A program made the translations under genes and the position numbers. Shown here piece after piece: positions 52,678 to 63,738 of a stretch of DNA of 64,000 nucleotides (position 1 is its first letter; each line of letters opens with the position of its first letter). A model generated the notes under the pieces. That model ran no database searches. It had not been told where the DNA came from and worked only from the letters and a program-made list of their open reading frames with translations. This stretch comes from Phenylobacterium koreense. Lineage in GTDB: Bacteria > Pseudomonadota > Alphaproteobacteria > Caulobacterales > Caulobacteraceae. The DNA lies in contig NZ_JBEPLU010000001.1 of the NCBI RefSeq assembly GCF_040545335.1, positions 310,001-374,000 of the forward strand, in the 5' to 3' direction.

Positions 52678-53408
52678 CTCAGGTTCTCCGGGTCCTCGGC
52701 CTTGTAGGTGCGGAAGTCGACCAGCGTGCCGAGCATCTGGAGATAGGCCACCAGGGCGTCCATCTCGGTGACGCGTTCGGGATCGCCGTCGAAATCGCGC
52801 TGAACGATCTTCTCGCCGTAGCGGGCGCGCATCTTGGTGGACGATGCGAACGGATCGGCCTGCGTCTCGAGGTCTTCCTTGGCGTTGTCGATCATCTCCT
52901 GGGTGTAGGGCACGCCGACCTTGTTCATGGTCCGGATCTTCTCGGCCACGTCGCGGTAGTTGAGCTCCTTCTCCGCCAGGAAGGCGTAGGGCGGCATGAC
53001 CGATTCCGGCACCACCGACCGCGGGTCGATCAGGTGGTCCTTGTGCCAGGCGTCGGAATACTTGCCGCCGACGCGGGCCAGGTCAGGGCCGGTGCGCTTC
53101 GACCCCCATTGGAACGGGTGGTCGTACATGCTCTCGGCGGCCAGGCTGTAGTGGCCATAGCGCTCCACCTCGTCGCGCAGGGGCCGGATCATCTGCGAGT
53201 GGCAGACGTAGCAGCCCTCGCGGATATAGATGTCCCGGCCTTCCAGCTCGAGCGGGGTGTAGGGGCGCACCCCTTCCACCTTCTCGATGGTGCTCTCCAG
53301 GTAGAAGAGCGGCGAGATCTCGATGATGCCGCCGATGGAGACGACGAGCAGGATCGCGATGACGAGCGGTAGCGAGTTCCGCTCAAGGATTCCGTGTTTC
53401 TTCAACAT
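52674..53408 (-). CDS. ccoO: Cytochrome c oxidase cbb3 subunit II (monoheme cytochrome c)
   Basis: 244 residues from ATG 53408. An N-terminal membrane anchor ([23 protein letters not shown], about residues 13-35) is followed by the heme site [16 protein letters not shown] (C-x2-C-H, about 66-81), with [18 protein letters not shown] and MPPYAFL as conserved FixO blocks. It passes electrons from CcoP to the CcoN heme b. It lies 12 nt after ccoN. Confidence 0.95.
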   Translation of the reverse strand: MLKKHGILERNSLPLVIAILLVVSIGGIIEISPLFYLESTIEKVEGVRPYTPLELEGRDIYIREGCYVCHSQMIRPLRDEVERYGHYSLAAESMYDHPFQWGSKRTGPDLARVGGKYSDAWHKDHLIDPRSVVPESVMPPYAFLAEKELNYRDVAEKIRTMNKVGVPYTQEMIDNAKEDLETQADPFASSTKMRARYGEKIVQRDFDGDPERVTEMDALVAYLQMLGTLVDFRTYKAEDPENLR

Positions 53409-53420
53409 GCTTGGGGTCCC

Positions 53421-55079
53421 CTACTCGGCCGGAGCGAGCGCGAGGGCGGGACCGCCGAGGGCCTGGGCGTCAGTCGCCGTGCTCTCCATGCGGACCGTAC
53501 GCCACAGGTTGTAGGCCATGATCACCGCGCCGGAGAGGTACATGAGACCCCCGACTGCCCGGATGACGTTCTCGATATGCTTGGCTGCGACGGTCTCCAC
53601 GAAGGAGTTGGCCAGGAAGCCCTGCGGCGTGTACTCGCGCCACATCAGGCCCTCCATGATGCCGGAGACCCACATGGCCGCGATGTAGAGCAGCACGCCG
53701 GTCGTCGCGATCCAGAAGTGCCATTCGACCAGACGCATGGAGTAGAGGCGCTCCTTCTTCCAGAGCCAGGGCACCAGGCAGTAGACGGCGCCGAAGGAGA
53801 TGAAGCCGACCCAGCCGAGCGCGCCGGAGTGAACGTGGCCGATGGTCCAGTCGGTGTAGTGGCTGAGGGCGTTGACCTCGCGGATCGACATCAGCGGGCC
53901 TTCGAAGGTCGACATGCCGTAGAAGGCGATGGACACCGCCATCATCCGGACCACCGGGTCGGTGCGCAGCTTGTCCCACGCTCCAGAGAGGGTCATCAGG
54001 CCGTTGATCATGCCGCCCCAGGACGGCATCCACAGCATGATCGAGAAGGTCATGCCCAGGGTCTGCGCCCACTGCGGCAGGGCCGTGTAGTGCAGGTGGT
54101 GGGGACCGGCCCAGATGTAGATGAAGATCAGCGACCAGAAGTGGACGATGGACAGGCGGTACGAATAGACCGGCCGCTCCGCGCGCTTGGGCACGAAGTA
54201 GTACATCATCGCCAGGAAGCCCGCCGTCAGGAAGAAGCCGACGGCGTTGTGGCCGTACCACCACTGGATCAGCGCATCCTGCACCCCGGCGAACAGCGAG
54301 TAGCTGCGGCTCGACAGGAGATTGACCGGCAGGGCCAGGTTGTTGACGATGTGCAGCATCGCAATCGTCACGATGAAGGCCAGGTAGAACCAGTTCGCCA
54401 CGTAGATGTGCGGCTCTTTGCGCTTCCAGATCGTGCCCAGGAAGATCAGCAGATAGGCGACCCAGACGATGGTCAGCCAGAGGTCGGTGAGCCATTCCGG
54501 CTCGGCATACTCGCGGCTCTGGGTGATGCCGGCCATGTAGCCGAGGGCGGCCAGCACGATGAAGAGCTGGTAGCCCCAGAACACGAACCAGGGCCAGGCG
54601 CCGCCGGCCAGGCGCGCCCGGCAGGTGCGCTGGACCACGTAGAACGACGTCGCCATCAGCGCGTTGCCGCCGAAGGCGAAGATCACCGCCGAGGTGTGCA
54701 GCGGCCGTAGCCGCCCGAAGTTCAGCCAACCCGCCTCAGGGAAGTAGAGAAGGTTCGGCCAGGAAAGCTGGGCCGCGATGAAGACGCCGGCCAGCAGGCC
54801 CGCCACCGCCCAGAACATCGTGGCGATGACACCGGCGCGAACCACGCCGTCGGCATACTCATCCTGCGGCGATCGCAGCTTACCGTGCGGAAGAATGACG
54901 GTCATGACTGCGCACGCGATCAAGCCGGCGATCACGAAGATCCACCCCTGAAGGCGGAACAGCCGATCATCCGAGAAGGCCGTTGCGACGACTGCCCCGA
55001 AGGTCGCCGCCGCTGTTATGAAATAGAGGGCTAGCGCGTTTAGCGGTGCGCCGTCCTCACGAGCCGATTGCACAGACAT
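53421..55079 (-). CDS. ccoN: Cytochrome c oxidase cbb3 catalytic subunit I
   Basis: 552 residues from ATG 55079; the frame is open further up but the GGGGGA site and the FNR box spacing favour this ATG. It has about 12-14 membrane spans. Conserved His residues for heme b, heme b3 and CuB are seen in [44 protein letters not shown], and [25 protein letters not shown], with [14 protein letters not shown] following. This is the proton-pumping, high-affinity terminal oxidase used at low oxygen. It is the first gene of ccoNOQP-GHIS, reading leftwards from a FixK/FNR box. Confidence 0.95.
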   Translation of the reverse strand: MSVQSAREDGAPLNALALYFITAAATFGAVVATAFSDDRLFRLQGWIFVIAGLIACAVMTVILPHGKLRSPQDEYADGVVRAGVIATMFWAVAGLLAGVFIAAQLSWPNLLYFPEAGWLNFGRLRPLHTSAVIFAFGGNALMATSFYVVQRTCRARLAGGAWPWFVFWGYQLFIVLAALGYMAGITQSREYAEPEWLTDLWLTIVWVAYLLIFLGTIWKRKEPHIYVANWFYLAFIVTIAMLHIVNNLALPVNLLSSRSYSLFAGVQDALIQWWYGHNAVGFFLTAGFLAMMYYFVPKRAERPVYSYRLSIVHFWSLIFIYIWAGPHHLHYTALPQWAQTLGMTFSIMLWMPSWGGMINGLMTLSGAWDKLRTDPVVRMMAVSIAFYGMSTFEGPLMSIREVNALSHYTDWTIGHVHSGALGWVGFISFGAVYCLVPWLWKKERLYSMRLVEWHFWIATTGVLLYIAAMWVSGIMEGLMWREYTPQGFLANSFVETVAAKHIENVIRAVGGLMYLSGAVIMAYNLWRTVRMESTATDAQALGGPALALAPAE

Positions 55080-55142
55080 GGTCCCCCATCGCTGGCTGTT
55101 ACGCCTTTGCAGCTTGTCTCTCTCACGCAGGGGAAGGGCGCT

Positions 55143-55156
55143 TTGACTTTCATCAA
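55143..55156. promoter_or_regulatory. FNR/FixK box shared by ccoN and a divergent small gene
   Basis: TTGACTTTCATCAA is a perfect TTGA-N6-TCAA match. Its centre (55149.5) is about 70 bp upstream of ccoN (55079) and about 62 bp upstream of the divergent ATG at 55212. A -41.5 site geometry leaves untranslated leaders of roughly 29 and 21 nt, so one palindromic box could serve both directions. Confidence 0.8.
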
Positions 55157-55211
55157 TGGCCTCAGCCGCCGCGTGATCAGATTGGGCCAAATTGTGACAA
55201 GGGAGCCCTTA

Positions 55212-55469
55212 ATGGCCCACAAATCCGAAATTTCGCTGCTGGCAGGCCTGACGAGCCTGGTCGGCGCGGCCGTCACCGGGCAGTTCGCCCTACGGCACAT
55301 CCAGTCGATTCAGGCGGTGGGCCCGATCTGCGGCGACGGGGCGGAGCCTCATTGCGCCTGGTGCCCGGCCACCCTCGCCCTCCTTGCGCTTGGGCTTGTC
55401 CTGCTGACGCTCTCGGCCGGTCGCCGACAAGTTGCGCTTCGTCAATGCGCGGGGGTCAAGTCGGACTGA
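55212..55469 (+). CDS. Small Cys-containing membrane protein divergent from ccoN
   Basis: 85 residues from ATG 55212, with GGGAG 6 nt upstream. Two hydrophobic helices (about residues 7-25 and 52-68) flank a loop with CGDGAEPHCAWC, that is C-x7-C-x2-C, preceding P-A-T-L. The second helix is Leu-rich and the C-terminus is basic with one more Cys. No family is recognised. The cysteine loop, probably periplasmic, could bind metal or carry a disulfide. Shared FNR-box control with ccoN suggests a role in low-oxygen respiration or in copper or heme handling for the oxidase; this is inferred from position only. Confidence 0.65.
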   Translation: MAHKSEISLLAGLTSLVGAAVTGQFALRHIQSIQAVGPICGDGAEPHCAWCPATLALLALGLVLLTLSAGRRQVALRQCAGVKSD

Positions 55470-55534
55470 CCCTGCCCTCAAGCCGCTGAGTGACAAAAGG
55501 CGCCTGACGCGCCAGCAGCGGCGGGGGATTCATT

Positions 55535-56176
55535 ATGAAAACCAAGTTCCTGGCCGCCGCGGCGGCTACCCTTGCCCTGGGCGCTCCGGCCCTGGCCAGC
55601 GCCCAGAGCGCACCTGCGAAGGGCGACCTTCTGGTCACCCTGCGGGCGACCAGCGTCAGCTCGTCCGCAGACGACGCGATCACCACCGCCGCCGGCGCCG
55701 CGACTGGCCTGAACGTGGACGTCGGATCCGACGTCATGCCGACCCTCGGCTTCACCTATTTCCTCACCGACAAGCTGGCGGTCGAGGCCATCCTGGGCAT
55801 GACCCAGCACGAAATCCGGGCGAAGGGTCCGGGCACGGACGTGGAGGTGCATGAGACCTGGGTCCTGCCGCCGGTCGTGACGCTGCAATACCGCCCGCTC
55901 AGCTCTGGTTCGTTCAGCCCGTATGTGGGCGCCGGCGTGAACGCCATGGTGTTCAATGGCAAGGACAAGAACGGCTTCGAGGTCGATCTCGACAACTCGC
56001 TCGGCCTTGCCCTGCAAGCCGGCGCCGACGTCGCGCTCAACGAGCAATGGTTCCTGAACGCCGACGTGAAGAAGGTCTTCGTCAAGACCGACGCCAAGAT
56101 CAACGGCGGCGCGCTGAAGAGCGAAGTGCAGCTCGACCCGTGGGTCGTCTCCATCGGCCTCGGCCGCCGTTTCTAA
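55535..56176 (+). CDS. ompW: OmpW-family outer membrane protein
   Basis: 213 residues with a signal peptide (MKTKFLAAAAATLALGAPALASA). The mature part is an 8-stranded OmpW barrel: GDLLVTLRATSVSSS at the start, LGFTYFLTDKLAVEAILG, PYVGAGVNAMVF and the C-terminal VSIGLGRRF ending in Phe. OmpW is thought to pass small hydrophobic molecules and is FNR-controlled in enterobacteria. It lies 65 nt after the small Cys protein gene and may be transcribed with it from the FNR-box promoter. A strong terminator follows. Confidence 0.9.
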   Translation: MKTKFLAAAAATLALGAPALASAQSAPAKGDLLVTLRATSVSSSADDAITTAAGAATGLNVDVGSDVMPTLGFTYFLTDKLAVEAILGMTQHEIRAKGPGTDVEVHETWVLPPVVTLQYRPLSSGSFSPYVGAGVNAMVFNGKDKNGFEVDLDNSLGLALQAGADVALNEQWFLNADVKKVFVKTDAKINGGALKSEVQLDPWVVSIGLGRRF

Positions 56177-56199
56177 ATCGCCGATTCAGCGACTGAACA

Positions 56200-56232
56200 A
56201 AGGGTCCGGACCTCACGGTCCGGGCCCTTTTT
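56200..56232 (+). terminator. Rho-independent terminator after ompW
   Basis: AAGGGTCCGGACC-TCAC-GGTCCGGGCCCTT is a strong G/C-rich stem followed by TTTT, 23 nt after the ompW stop. The gene on the other side is convergent, and the A-run at 56198-56201 would let it serve that gene too. Confidence 0.85.
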
Positions 56233-56240
56233 GCTGCGCT

Positions 56241-58721
56241 CTAGAAGATCAGCTTGCGGAAGGTGAGCCGCACGGAACGGCCGACTGGATCGAGCAGGTC
56301 CGGCTGATAGCTGATCGGGACGGCGCCGCTGGACGTCCGCACCTCCTGGCGCTCGTCGAAGACGTTGTTGATCGCCAGCGTGGCGCGTACGCCCCTCAGC
56401 CAGCGGTGCTCCCGGGCGATCGGCTGCATGCCGAGGTCCGCGAACAGCCGCAGATTCACCGTCGTCATGTCGGAGAACTTCAGGTCCTCGCCGGTGCTGC
56501 CGCCCACGACGTTGGTGCTGCTCTCCCACTTGGTGTTCATGGCTACGCCCAGGCCGCCGCGGGTGTAGTTCGCCTGCAGGTCCACCTGGTGACGCGGCGA
56601 GCCGCCGCCCTGCCCGAGCGCGCCCCCGTCGAGCAGATCGAGGGTCGGAAGGCCGGGCCGGATCAGCACGTCGTCGCGGAATGCGTAGGTGTGGTAGACG
56701 CCGATCTGGAACACCCCGCCACGCGGACCGCCCCCACCGAAGCCGCCGAATCCCGGACCGCGCCCGCCCATGCGGCCGCCAGGCATGCGCGAGGGGCCGC
56801 GCTCGATCACCGCTCCGCCGGCCGCACCTGGCGCAGTTCCTTCCAGAGGGGTTTGGGCCGGCGCCTGGCCCTGAGGCTGCGCTTCGGGCTGGCCGGCGGC
56901 CGGCGGCTGAGCCGCAGCGGCGGCCTGGGCCGCGAATCGGCGGCGCGCTTCGGGATTCGGTTGCGGGCCGACGGGCCGCGAGTAGGTGAAGCCCCACCGC
57001 AGCTCGTCGCGGGCCTGGCGGGCGAAGTTCACCGGTCGGGCGTCGACCTGCACCAGCACGCCATCCGCGTCGCGGATGAAGCGATCTGGGAAGGCGCTCT
57101 CCACCTGGGTCGAAGCCGACGGAAAGCCTACGACGGCGTCGTGGGTGCGGCGCGAGACGTAGTTGGCCTGCAAGGTCAGGTTCGTCTCGTCGAACGGCTT
57201 GTAGCTCAGCCCCACCTTGAAGACGTCCTTTCGGCCGCCGTCGAGGTCGCGGTTTCCGCCGGAGATTCGCACGACCTGGGTGGTCTGGCCGGTTTCGAAG
57301 TCGAACACCCGCACGTCCGGCGTGGCGACCACCGGGTCGCCGAGCTGATTCATGGTCGGCGCTTGGTCCGTCCGGCTGAACGAGGCCATGACCCGCAGGG
57401 GCTTCACGGGAGTCCAGTTCAGGCCCGCGCCCACCGTGGTAAGGTCGCCGAAGTCGGAGAGGTGCTGGATCCCCAGGTTCACATTGCCCGACAGCTTGCC
57501 GATGTAATCGCCCAGTCCCTCGTCGGCGCGGGTGAAGGGCACGTCGAAGCTGCCCTTCAGTTCGCCGATGCTTCGGTCGAGGTTCCTCGACGTGGCCAGC
57601 CCGGCCCGCAGGGCGTCGCTGTCCAGCTCGGTATAGGAGGCCCGCGCCGTGAGGGTCGAAGAGATCTGCCCGGCGGGCAGCTCGAAGAACGACCGGTTGA
57701 GGACGATGTCGGACACCGCCGAGGTGGTGATGGCCTTGCTCCGGTCGGTATAGGAGAGGCTGTCGAGGGCGCGGTCGGTTTCGCTGCGGGAGTCGTTGTA
57801 GCCAAGCTCGCCGGTGTAGGACCATTGCCATCCGGCATAGGCGCCCCGCGCCGAGGCGGCGAGTCTCGCGTCCTGCGCATCCGATTTGCGCAGCAGCGGC
57901 TGGCCCGTGAGCGCCGAAGCTCCCAGGATCGACTCGCTGTCGTTGTGCTCGAACAGCCCGTTGAAGGTGGCCGACACGCCGTTGTCGAACGGCTTGGCCC
58001 AGACGGCGTTCAGGCTGACGTCGTTCGATTCCGCCGTCAGGCTCCGATCCGTGTGCTCGGGGTCGACGATGTCGCGGTCGCTTTCGAAGATCGGATCGGT
58101 GTGGGTCGCCTTGGCGTCGAGAGTCAGGCGCTCGCCGCGCATGATCCGCAGCAGGCCGGCGTGGCCGCTGGCGCTGGCCCCTCCCCCCGACTGGGTGGGC
58201 GAAGAGCCCGATCCCTCCACCACCGTGGCGTGGAAGCGCCGGCGCAGGACGATGTTCACGACCTTCTGCTCGGCCGGATAGCCGTACTTCAACGAGACCT
58301 CTTCCGGCAGGATCTCGACGCGGGAGATGGCCTCGGTCGGCAGGTCGCGGATTTCGTTGAAGCCCGAGACCCGGCCGCCGTCGATCAGCACCACCGGCCG
58401 GCCGCCGCCGCCCTGGGCGCTGGCCGTCTGCGGCGCTAGCGCGTCCAGCAGCTCGGTGATGTTGGCCGCGCCATAGGCCCGGATCTCCCGGGGGGTGATG
58501 GTCATTTCCGGCGCGATGTCGCCGATCACCTGTCCCGGAAGGTTGCGGGAGCCGCTGACCACCAGCTCCTCGACCTCGAAGTCCTCGGCCGCATAGTCCT
58601 GTTCCGGCGCGACCTCCTGGGCAAGCGCGGCGCCGGTGGTGAGGGCCAGGACGGCTGTGCCGAGCAGCAGGCGGGCGGCCAGGGTGGCGGGCGCGCGCCC
58701 GCGGACGATCGAAGGTCTCAA
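56241..58721 (-). CDS. TonB-dependent receptor with Pro/Gln- and Gly/Arg-rich insert
   Basis: 826 residues from TTG 58721, preceded by AAGGGA 6 nt upstream; the frame is open much further up but that part is antisense to other genes. A signal peptide (up to TTGAALA-Q) and the TonB-box-like DFEVEELVVSGSRN are followed by a plug in which RPVVLIDGGRVSGFNEIRDLPTEAISRVEILPEEVSLKYG is recognisable. The barrel ends SVRLTFRKLIF. Residues about 590-672 are low-complexity: first Ala/Pro/Gln repeats, then a Met/Gly/Arg/Phe-rich stretch (GGRMGGRGPGFGGFGGGGPR). That is unusual inside a beta-barrel and probably forms a long surface loop. No substrate can be inferred from the neighbours. Confidence 0.8.
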   Translation of the reverse strand: MRPSIVRGRAPATLAARLLLGTAVLALTTGAALAQEVAPEQDYAAEDFEVEELVVSGSRNLPGQVIGDIAPEMTITPREIRAYGAANITELLDALAPQTASAQGGGGRPVVLIDGGRVSGFNEIRDLPTEAISRVEILPEEVSLKYGYPAEQKVVNIVLRRRFHATVVEGSGSSPTQSGGGASASGHAGLLRIMRGERLTLDAKATHTDPIFESDRDIVDPEHTDRSLTAESNDVSLNAVWAKPFDNGVSATFNGLFEHNDSESILGASALTGQPLLRKSDAQDARLAASARGAYAGWQWSYTGELGYNDSRSETDRALDSLSYTDRSKAITTSAVSDIVLNRSFFELPAGQISSTLTARASYTELDSDALRAGLATSRNLDRSIGELKGSFDVPFTRADEGLGDYIGKLSGNVNLGIQHLSDFGDLTTVGAGLNWTPVKPLRVMASFSRTDQAPTMNQLGDPVVATPDVRVFDFETGQTTQVVRISGGNRDLDGGRKDVFKVGLSYKPFDETNLTLQANYVSRRTHDAVVGFPSASTQVESAFPDRFIRDADGVLVQVDARPVNFARQARDELRWGFTYSRPVGPQPNPEARRRFAAQAAAAAQPPAAGQPEAQPQGQAPAQTPLEGTAPGAAGGAVIERGPSRMPGGRMGGRGPGFGGFGGGGPRGGVFQIGVYHTYAFRDDVLIRPGLPTLDLLDGGALGQGGGSPRHQVDLQANYTRGGLGVAMNTKWESSTNVVGGSTGEDLKFSDMTTVNLRLFADLGMQPIAREHRWLRGVRATLAINNVFDERQEVRTSSGAVPISYQPDLLDPVGRSVRLTFRKLIF

Positions 58722-58822
58722 GTGGAATCCCTTGGCGGAGTAACAGCAGAGCCGCTCGGAAAGCAGCTCTGCCTTGAACGCGCGATGAATGGAGCGCCGT
58801 CGCTGCGACCGCCAGTTTTTTG

Positions 58823-59983
58823 TCAGTCCTGGATCCGCCAGCCCCGGGACCACTTCGCCGGCAGCTCGATCCATCCCGCCAGAGCTTCCCGCATCCGCGG
58901 CTCCACGTATCGCGCGAACAGCCAGCTCACCGCCAGGCAGACGACGATGGCGAGCGCGACCGCGGCGATGTCGGCCATGCCCGTCGCGTACAGGAAGGCC
59001 AGGAACCGGGCGCCTGTGATCTGGTGCACGAGATAGAGCGGATAGGTCATCAACCCGATCTGGCGGACGAAGGACCTGACCGTGCCGCTCGGCGGGCGAT
59101 ACCGCTCCAGCACGGCGAACCCCACGGCGGCGAATATGCAGCAGGACCACATGGCCAGCGGCGCCAGCACGCTCTGGCCGTAGTCGCGCACCGGCACAGA
59201 GTTCCGCGAGATGTAGTAGAGCGAGACCATCGAGCAGAGGTAGGCGGCCAGGACCCATGCGAACCTTGCCCGGCTTTTGCCGCGCCGCCAAATCTCGAAC
59301 AGGAAGACGCCCAGCAGGAAGAAGCTTCCGGTGGAGATCAGCGTGACCCGCGCCAGATAGGTCGACAGGGCCTGGGCGAGCTGGTCGGTGAAAAGCTCGC
59401 TCACCGGGACCGACACCCAGATGACCGCCTGCACGATCATCGCCACACGGGCCCACCAGCAGACGTCGCGGCCCTTGTCGAAGCAGAGCACCAGCCAGAT
59501 CAGGAAATAGAAGATCGCCTCGGCGACGAGGGTCCAGATCACCCCGTCGATCCAGGGGCCCTTCGGGAGCAGGAGGATGGTGCGCAGATACCGCTCGGTG
59601 GCGACGCCCAGCGGCAGAACCCCCGCCGAGACGATCACCAGATAGGCGCAGGTCGCGAAGAACAGGACCCCCGGGATCAGGCGCAGGAAGCGGCCTCGGA
59701 AGAAGTCGCTCGCCGCCTTCCCCTGGGCCGACATGGTGATCACGAAGCCGGAGATCACGAAGAAGACCTCGACCCCGACCCATCCGGCGGAAATCACCGG
59801 AACCGACCAGGGATAGACGGGGCCCTCGGGGATGACGTCGCGGATGCCCCCGCTTCCGGATCCCTCGGACCAGGCGAGGAAGAAGTAGTGATAGAGGACG
59901 ACCAGCAGGGCCGCGATCAGTCGAAGCATATCCAGCGAGGCCACGGCCTTGCGTGCAGGCGCCTCGCCCGGGATCGGAGACAT
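58823..59983 (-). CDS. OafA/YrhL-type membrane acyltransferase (acyltransferase family 3)
   Basis: 386 residues, about 10 membrane spans. The N-terminus SLDMLRLIAALLVVLYHYFF (about residues 16-35) carries the catalytic-type His of acyltransferase family 3, and VGVEVFFVISGFVITMSAQGKAA with FFRGRFLRLIPG follows in the usual order. These proteins O-acylate surface sugars, exopolysaccharides or other lipids from acyl-CoA across the inner membrane. There is no C-terminal SGNH domain. It is 101 nt upstream of the TonB receptor on the same strand, but a shared function is not evident. Confidence 0.85.
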   Translation of the reverse strand: MSPIPGEAPARKAVASLDMLRLIAALLVVLYHYFFLAWSEGSGSGGIRDVIPEGPVYPWSVPVISAGWVGVEVFFVISGFVITMSAQGKAASDFFRGRFLRLIPGVLFFATCAYLVIVSAGVLPLGVATERYLRTILLLPKGPWIDGVIWTLVAEAIFYFLIWLVLCFDKGRDVCWWARVAMIVQAVIWVSVPVSELFTDQLAQALSTYLARVTLISTGSFFLLGVFLFEIWRRGKSRARFAWVLAAYLCSMVSLYYISRNSVPVRDYGQSVLAPLAMWSCCIFAAVGFAVLERYRPPSGTVRSFVRQIGLMTYPLYLVHQITGARFLAFLYATGMADIAAVALAIVVCLAVSWLFARYVEPRMREALAGWIELPAKWSRGWRIQD

Positions 59984-60128
59984 TCGAGCCTCGAAAAAGA
60001 GAATCCTGGGTGATCAGAGGGCGTTAGATTGGGGCAAGTGTACGGCCACAAGCCCTGCCGTGAGCATGGGCGCCGCGTGGCGCCGGGGCCTGAATACCCC
60101 CCACGCGCGAATATCTCGCAAACAGGTG

Positions 60129-60205
60129 AAAATCGCGCCGTTTGGCGCCCGATAAAGCAGCAGCCTACGGGCGAGCTTTCGACCACCTTGCCGGAAGCTC
60201 GCCCG
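60129..60205 (-). terminator. Tandem hairpins downstream of katG
   Basis: Directly after the katG stop (minus direction) there is a perfect 11-bp stem CGGGCGAGCTT (60168-60178) / AAGCTCGCCCG (60195-60205). Further on, GCGCC-AAAC-GGCGC (60148-60135) is followed by GATTTT on the minus strand. The second is a standard intrinsic terminator; the first may protect the 3' end. Confidence 0.65.
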
Positions 60206-60209
60206 ACCG

Positions 60210-62459
<2,250 letters not shown>

Positions 62460-62534
62460 CTAGCCAGACCGTCCAATCGCTAATTTCTTTGGCCACGATA
62501 GAGCGAGCCATTGCCGCTTCGGGCTTCGGCGCGG

Positions 62535-62608
62535 CAGCCTTCGCTTGCCTCGCCCATACGTCGCAATCCGGCTTGCCGAGCCGTAGCTGACGAAGCAAGC
62601 GAAGGCTG
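62535..62608. repeat. Perfect 14-bp inverted repeat abutting the tRNA 3' end
   Basis: CAGCCTTCGCTTGC (62535-62548) and GCAAGCGAAGGCTG (62595-62608) are exact reverse complements separated by 46 nt. The right arm overlaps the first two bases (on the plus strand) of the tRNA CCA end. No T-run follows, so it is not a standard terminator. It could fold the tRNA 3' trailer or be a remnant of a mobile-element boundary. Confidence 0.7.
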
Positions 62609-62682
62609 GTGGGCCCGGTAGGACTCGAACCTACAACCAGACCGTTATGAGCGGTCGGCTCTAACCATTGAGCTACAGGCCC
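62607..62682 (-). tRNA. tRNA with CAT anticodon, probably tRNA-Ile2 (lysidine-modified)
   Basis: 76 nt including an encoded CCA. The acceptor stem GGGCCTG / CGGGCCC pairs fully with one G-T wobble; the D-arm is AGCTCAATGGTTAGAGC; the anticodon stem GACCG / CGGTC encloses CTCATAA with CAT at 62649-62647; the T-arm is GTAGGTTCGAGTCCTAC. The acceptor does not have the initiator-type mismatch, so it is not tRNA-fMet. The CTCATAA loop and overall sequence resemble minor tRNA-Ile whose C34 is changed to lysidine by TilS. Elongator tRNA-Met is the alternative. Confidence 0.9.
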
Positions 62683-62835
62683 CTGCAGCGACGCAGGGCG
62701 CTTGCGTTACCACGACCTGCACGCGCCTTAAAGCTGCCGTTCAGCTTGGCTTTGTCAGAACCTGCAACCACCGATCGCGATATTGCGTTCGGCATCCTTT
62801 GACCCGCCCGCCTGCCGGGCGCTTGGGAGACCTCG

Positions 62836-63579
62836 ATGAAGACCATCATTCGCGCCGGCGCCATGGCCCTGCTGCTCAGTTCCGCCGCCGCGCCCGCCGC
62901 GTTCGCACAGACAACCCAGGCCGCAACGGCGGATTCGATGTTCCAGACCACGACCCTGAACCTCTCGGCCCATGGCGAGACCCGCGTCGCGCCGGACAAG
63001 GCGACCATCAATCTCGGCGTGGTGTCGGAGGCTCCCACCGCCGCGGCCGCGCTCAGCGCCAACAGCGAGCGGATGAATACCGTGATCGCCGCGCTCAGGA
63101 AGGCCGGCATCGCCGACAAGGAGATCCAGACCTCCGGCCTGAACCTCTCGGCCCAGTACGACTACGTCCAGAACGAGCCGCCGCGCCTGCGGGGCTACCA
63201 GGCCTCGAACCAGGTGACGATCACCGTCAACGACCTCGCCAGGCTGGGCCCGGCGGTCGACGCCACCGTGAAGGCCGGCGCCAACCAGGTGAACGGCATC
63301 TCCTTTGGCCTGAAGGACCCGACCGCAGCCGAGAACGCCGCCCGCGAAGAGGCGGTGAAGGCCTTGGCCGCCAAGGCCGACCTCTACGCCAAGGCCACCG
63401 GCCACCGCGTCCAGCGGCTGGTCAATCTGAGCGAAGGCGGCGGCTTCGTCTCCCCGCCGCCGCCCATGCCGGTGATGGCCTATGCGCGGATGGAAAAGGC
63501 CGCCGACGCCACGCCGGTCTCCGGCGGCGAGCTGAGCGTACGGGTCGACATCACCGGCCTCTATGAACTGACGAAGTAG
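62836..63579 (+). CDS. SIMPL-domain (DUF541) periplasmic protein
   Basis: 247 residues with a signal peptide (MKTIIRAGAMALLLSSAAAPAAFA). The mature part begins LNLSAHGETRVAPDKATINLGVVSEA (about residues 40-65), the standard opening of the SIMPL domain, and contains QTSGLNLSAQYDY and GYQASNQVTITVNDLARLGPAVD. Members, such as E. coli YggE and Brucella BP26, form ring-like oligomers in the periplasm and are linked to oxidative stress tolerance, with no enzyme activity known. It stands alone after the tRNA on the opposite strand; the gene ends ELTK. Confidence 0.9.
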   Translation: MKTIIRAGAMALLLSSAAAPAAFAQTTQAATADSMFQTTTLNLSAHGETRVAPDKATINLGVVSEAPTAAAALSANSERMNTVIAALRKAGIADKEIQTSGLNLSAQYDYVQNEPPRLRGYQASNQVTITVNDLARLGPAVDATVKAGANQVNGISFGLKDPTAAENAAREEAVKALAAKADLYAKATGHRVQRLVNLSEGGGFVSPPPPMPVMAYARMEKAADATPVSGGELSVRVDITGLYELTK

Positions 63580-63617
63580 GTCAAGGCGCGACCGCCTCGC
63601 ATTCATCCTGGTTCGTC

Positions 63618-63645
63618 ATGGCCGGGGCCGCCAGGTCCCGGCCAT
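63618..63645. repeat. ATGGCCGGG/CCCGGCCAT inverted repeat
   Basis: A perfect 9-bp stem with a 10-nt loop, 39 nt after the SIMPL gene. The sequence resembles a dispersed repeat common in alphaproteobacterial intergenic regions (GTCATGGCCGGG...CCCGGCCATCC). It may terminate the SIMPL transcript. Confidence 0.6.
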
Positions 63646-63719
63646 CCATGGACACCGAGGGCGGCCGGGGATGACGATCGGGAGTGGGACCGGTTAGATC
63701 CAAGCCATATGCGATAGCC

Positions 63720-63736
63720 CCTCCCCTCGCGGGAGG
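63720..63736. repeat. Short CCTCCC/GGGAGG inverted repeat
   Basis: CCTCCC-CTCGC-GGGAGG, a shortened relative of the CCTTCTCCC elements, lies 2 nt past the 3' end of the truncated minus-strand gene. Confidence 0.5.
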
Positions 63737-63738
63737 AG

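Noticed and set aside
53421-55190. Longer CcoN with start at 55190
   Set aside because: That start would lie upstream of the FNR box, so it could not be on the FixK-driven transcript; ATG 55079 has a ribosome-binding site.
56241-59783. 1180-codon fusion frame of acyltransferase antisense and TonB receptor
   Set aside because: The first 354 codons lie in another frame of the OafA-type gene and the spacer; the receptor has its own TTG start, ribosome-binding site and signal peptide.
62535-62682. Genomic island attachment site at the tRNA
   Set aside because: No integrase, no direct repeat of the tRNA 3' end and no foreign-looking genes were found beside it.
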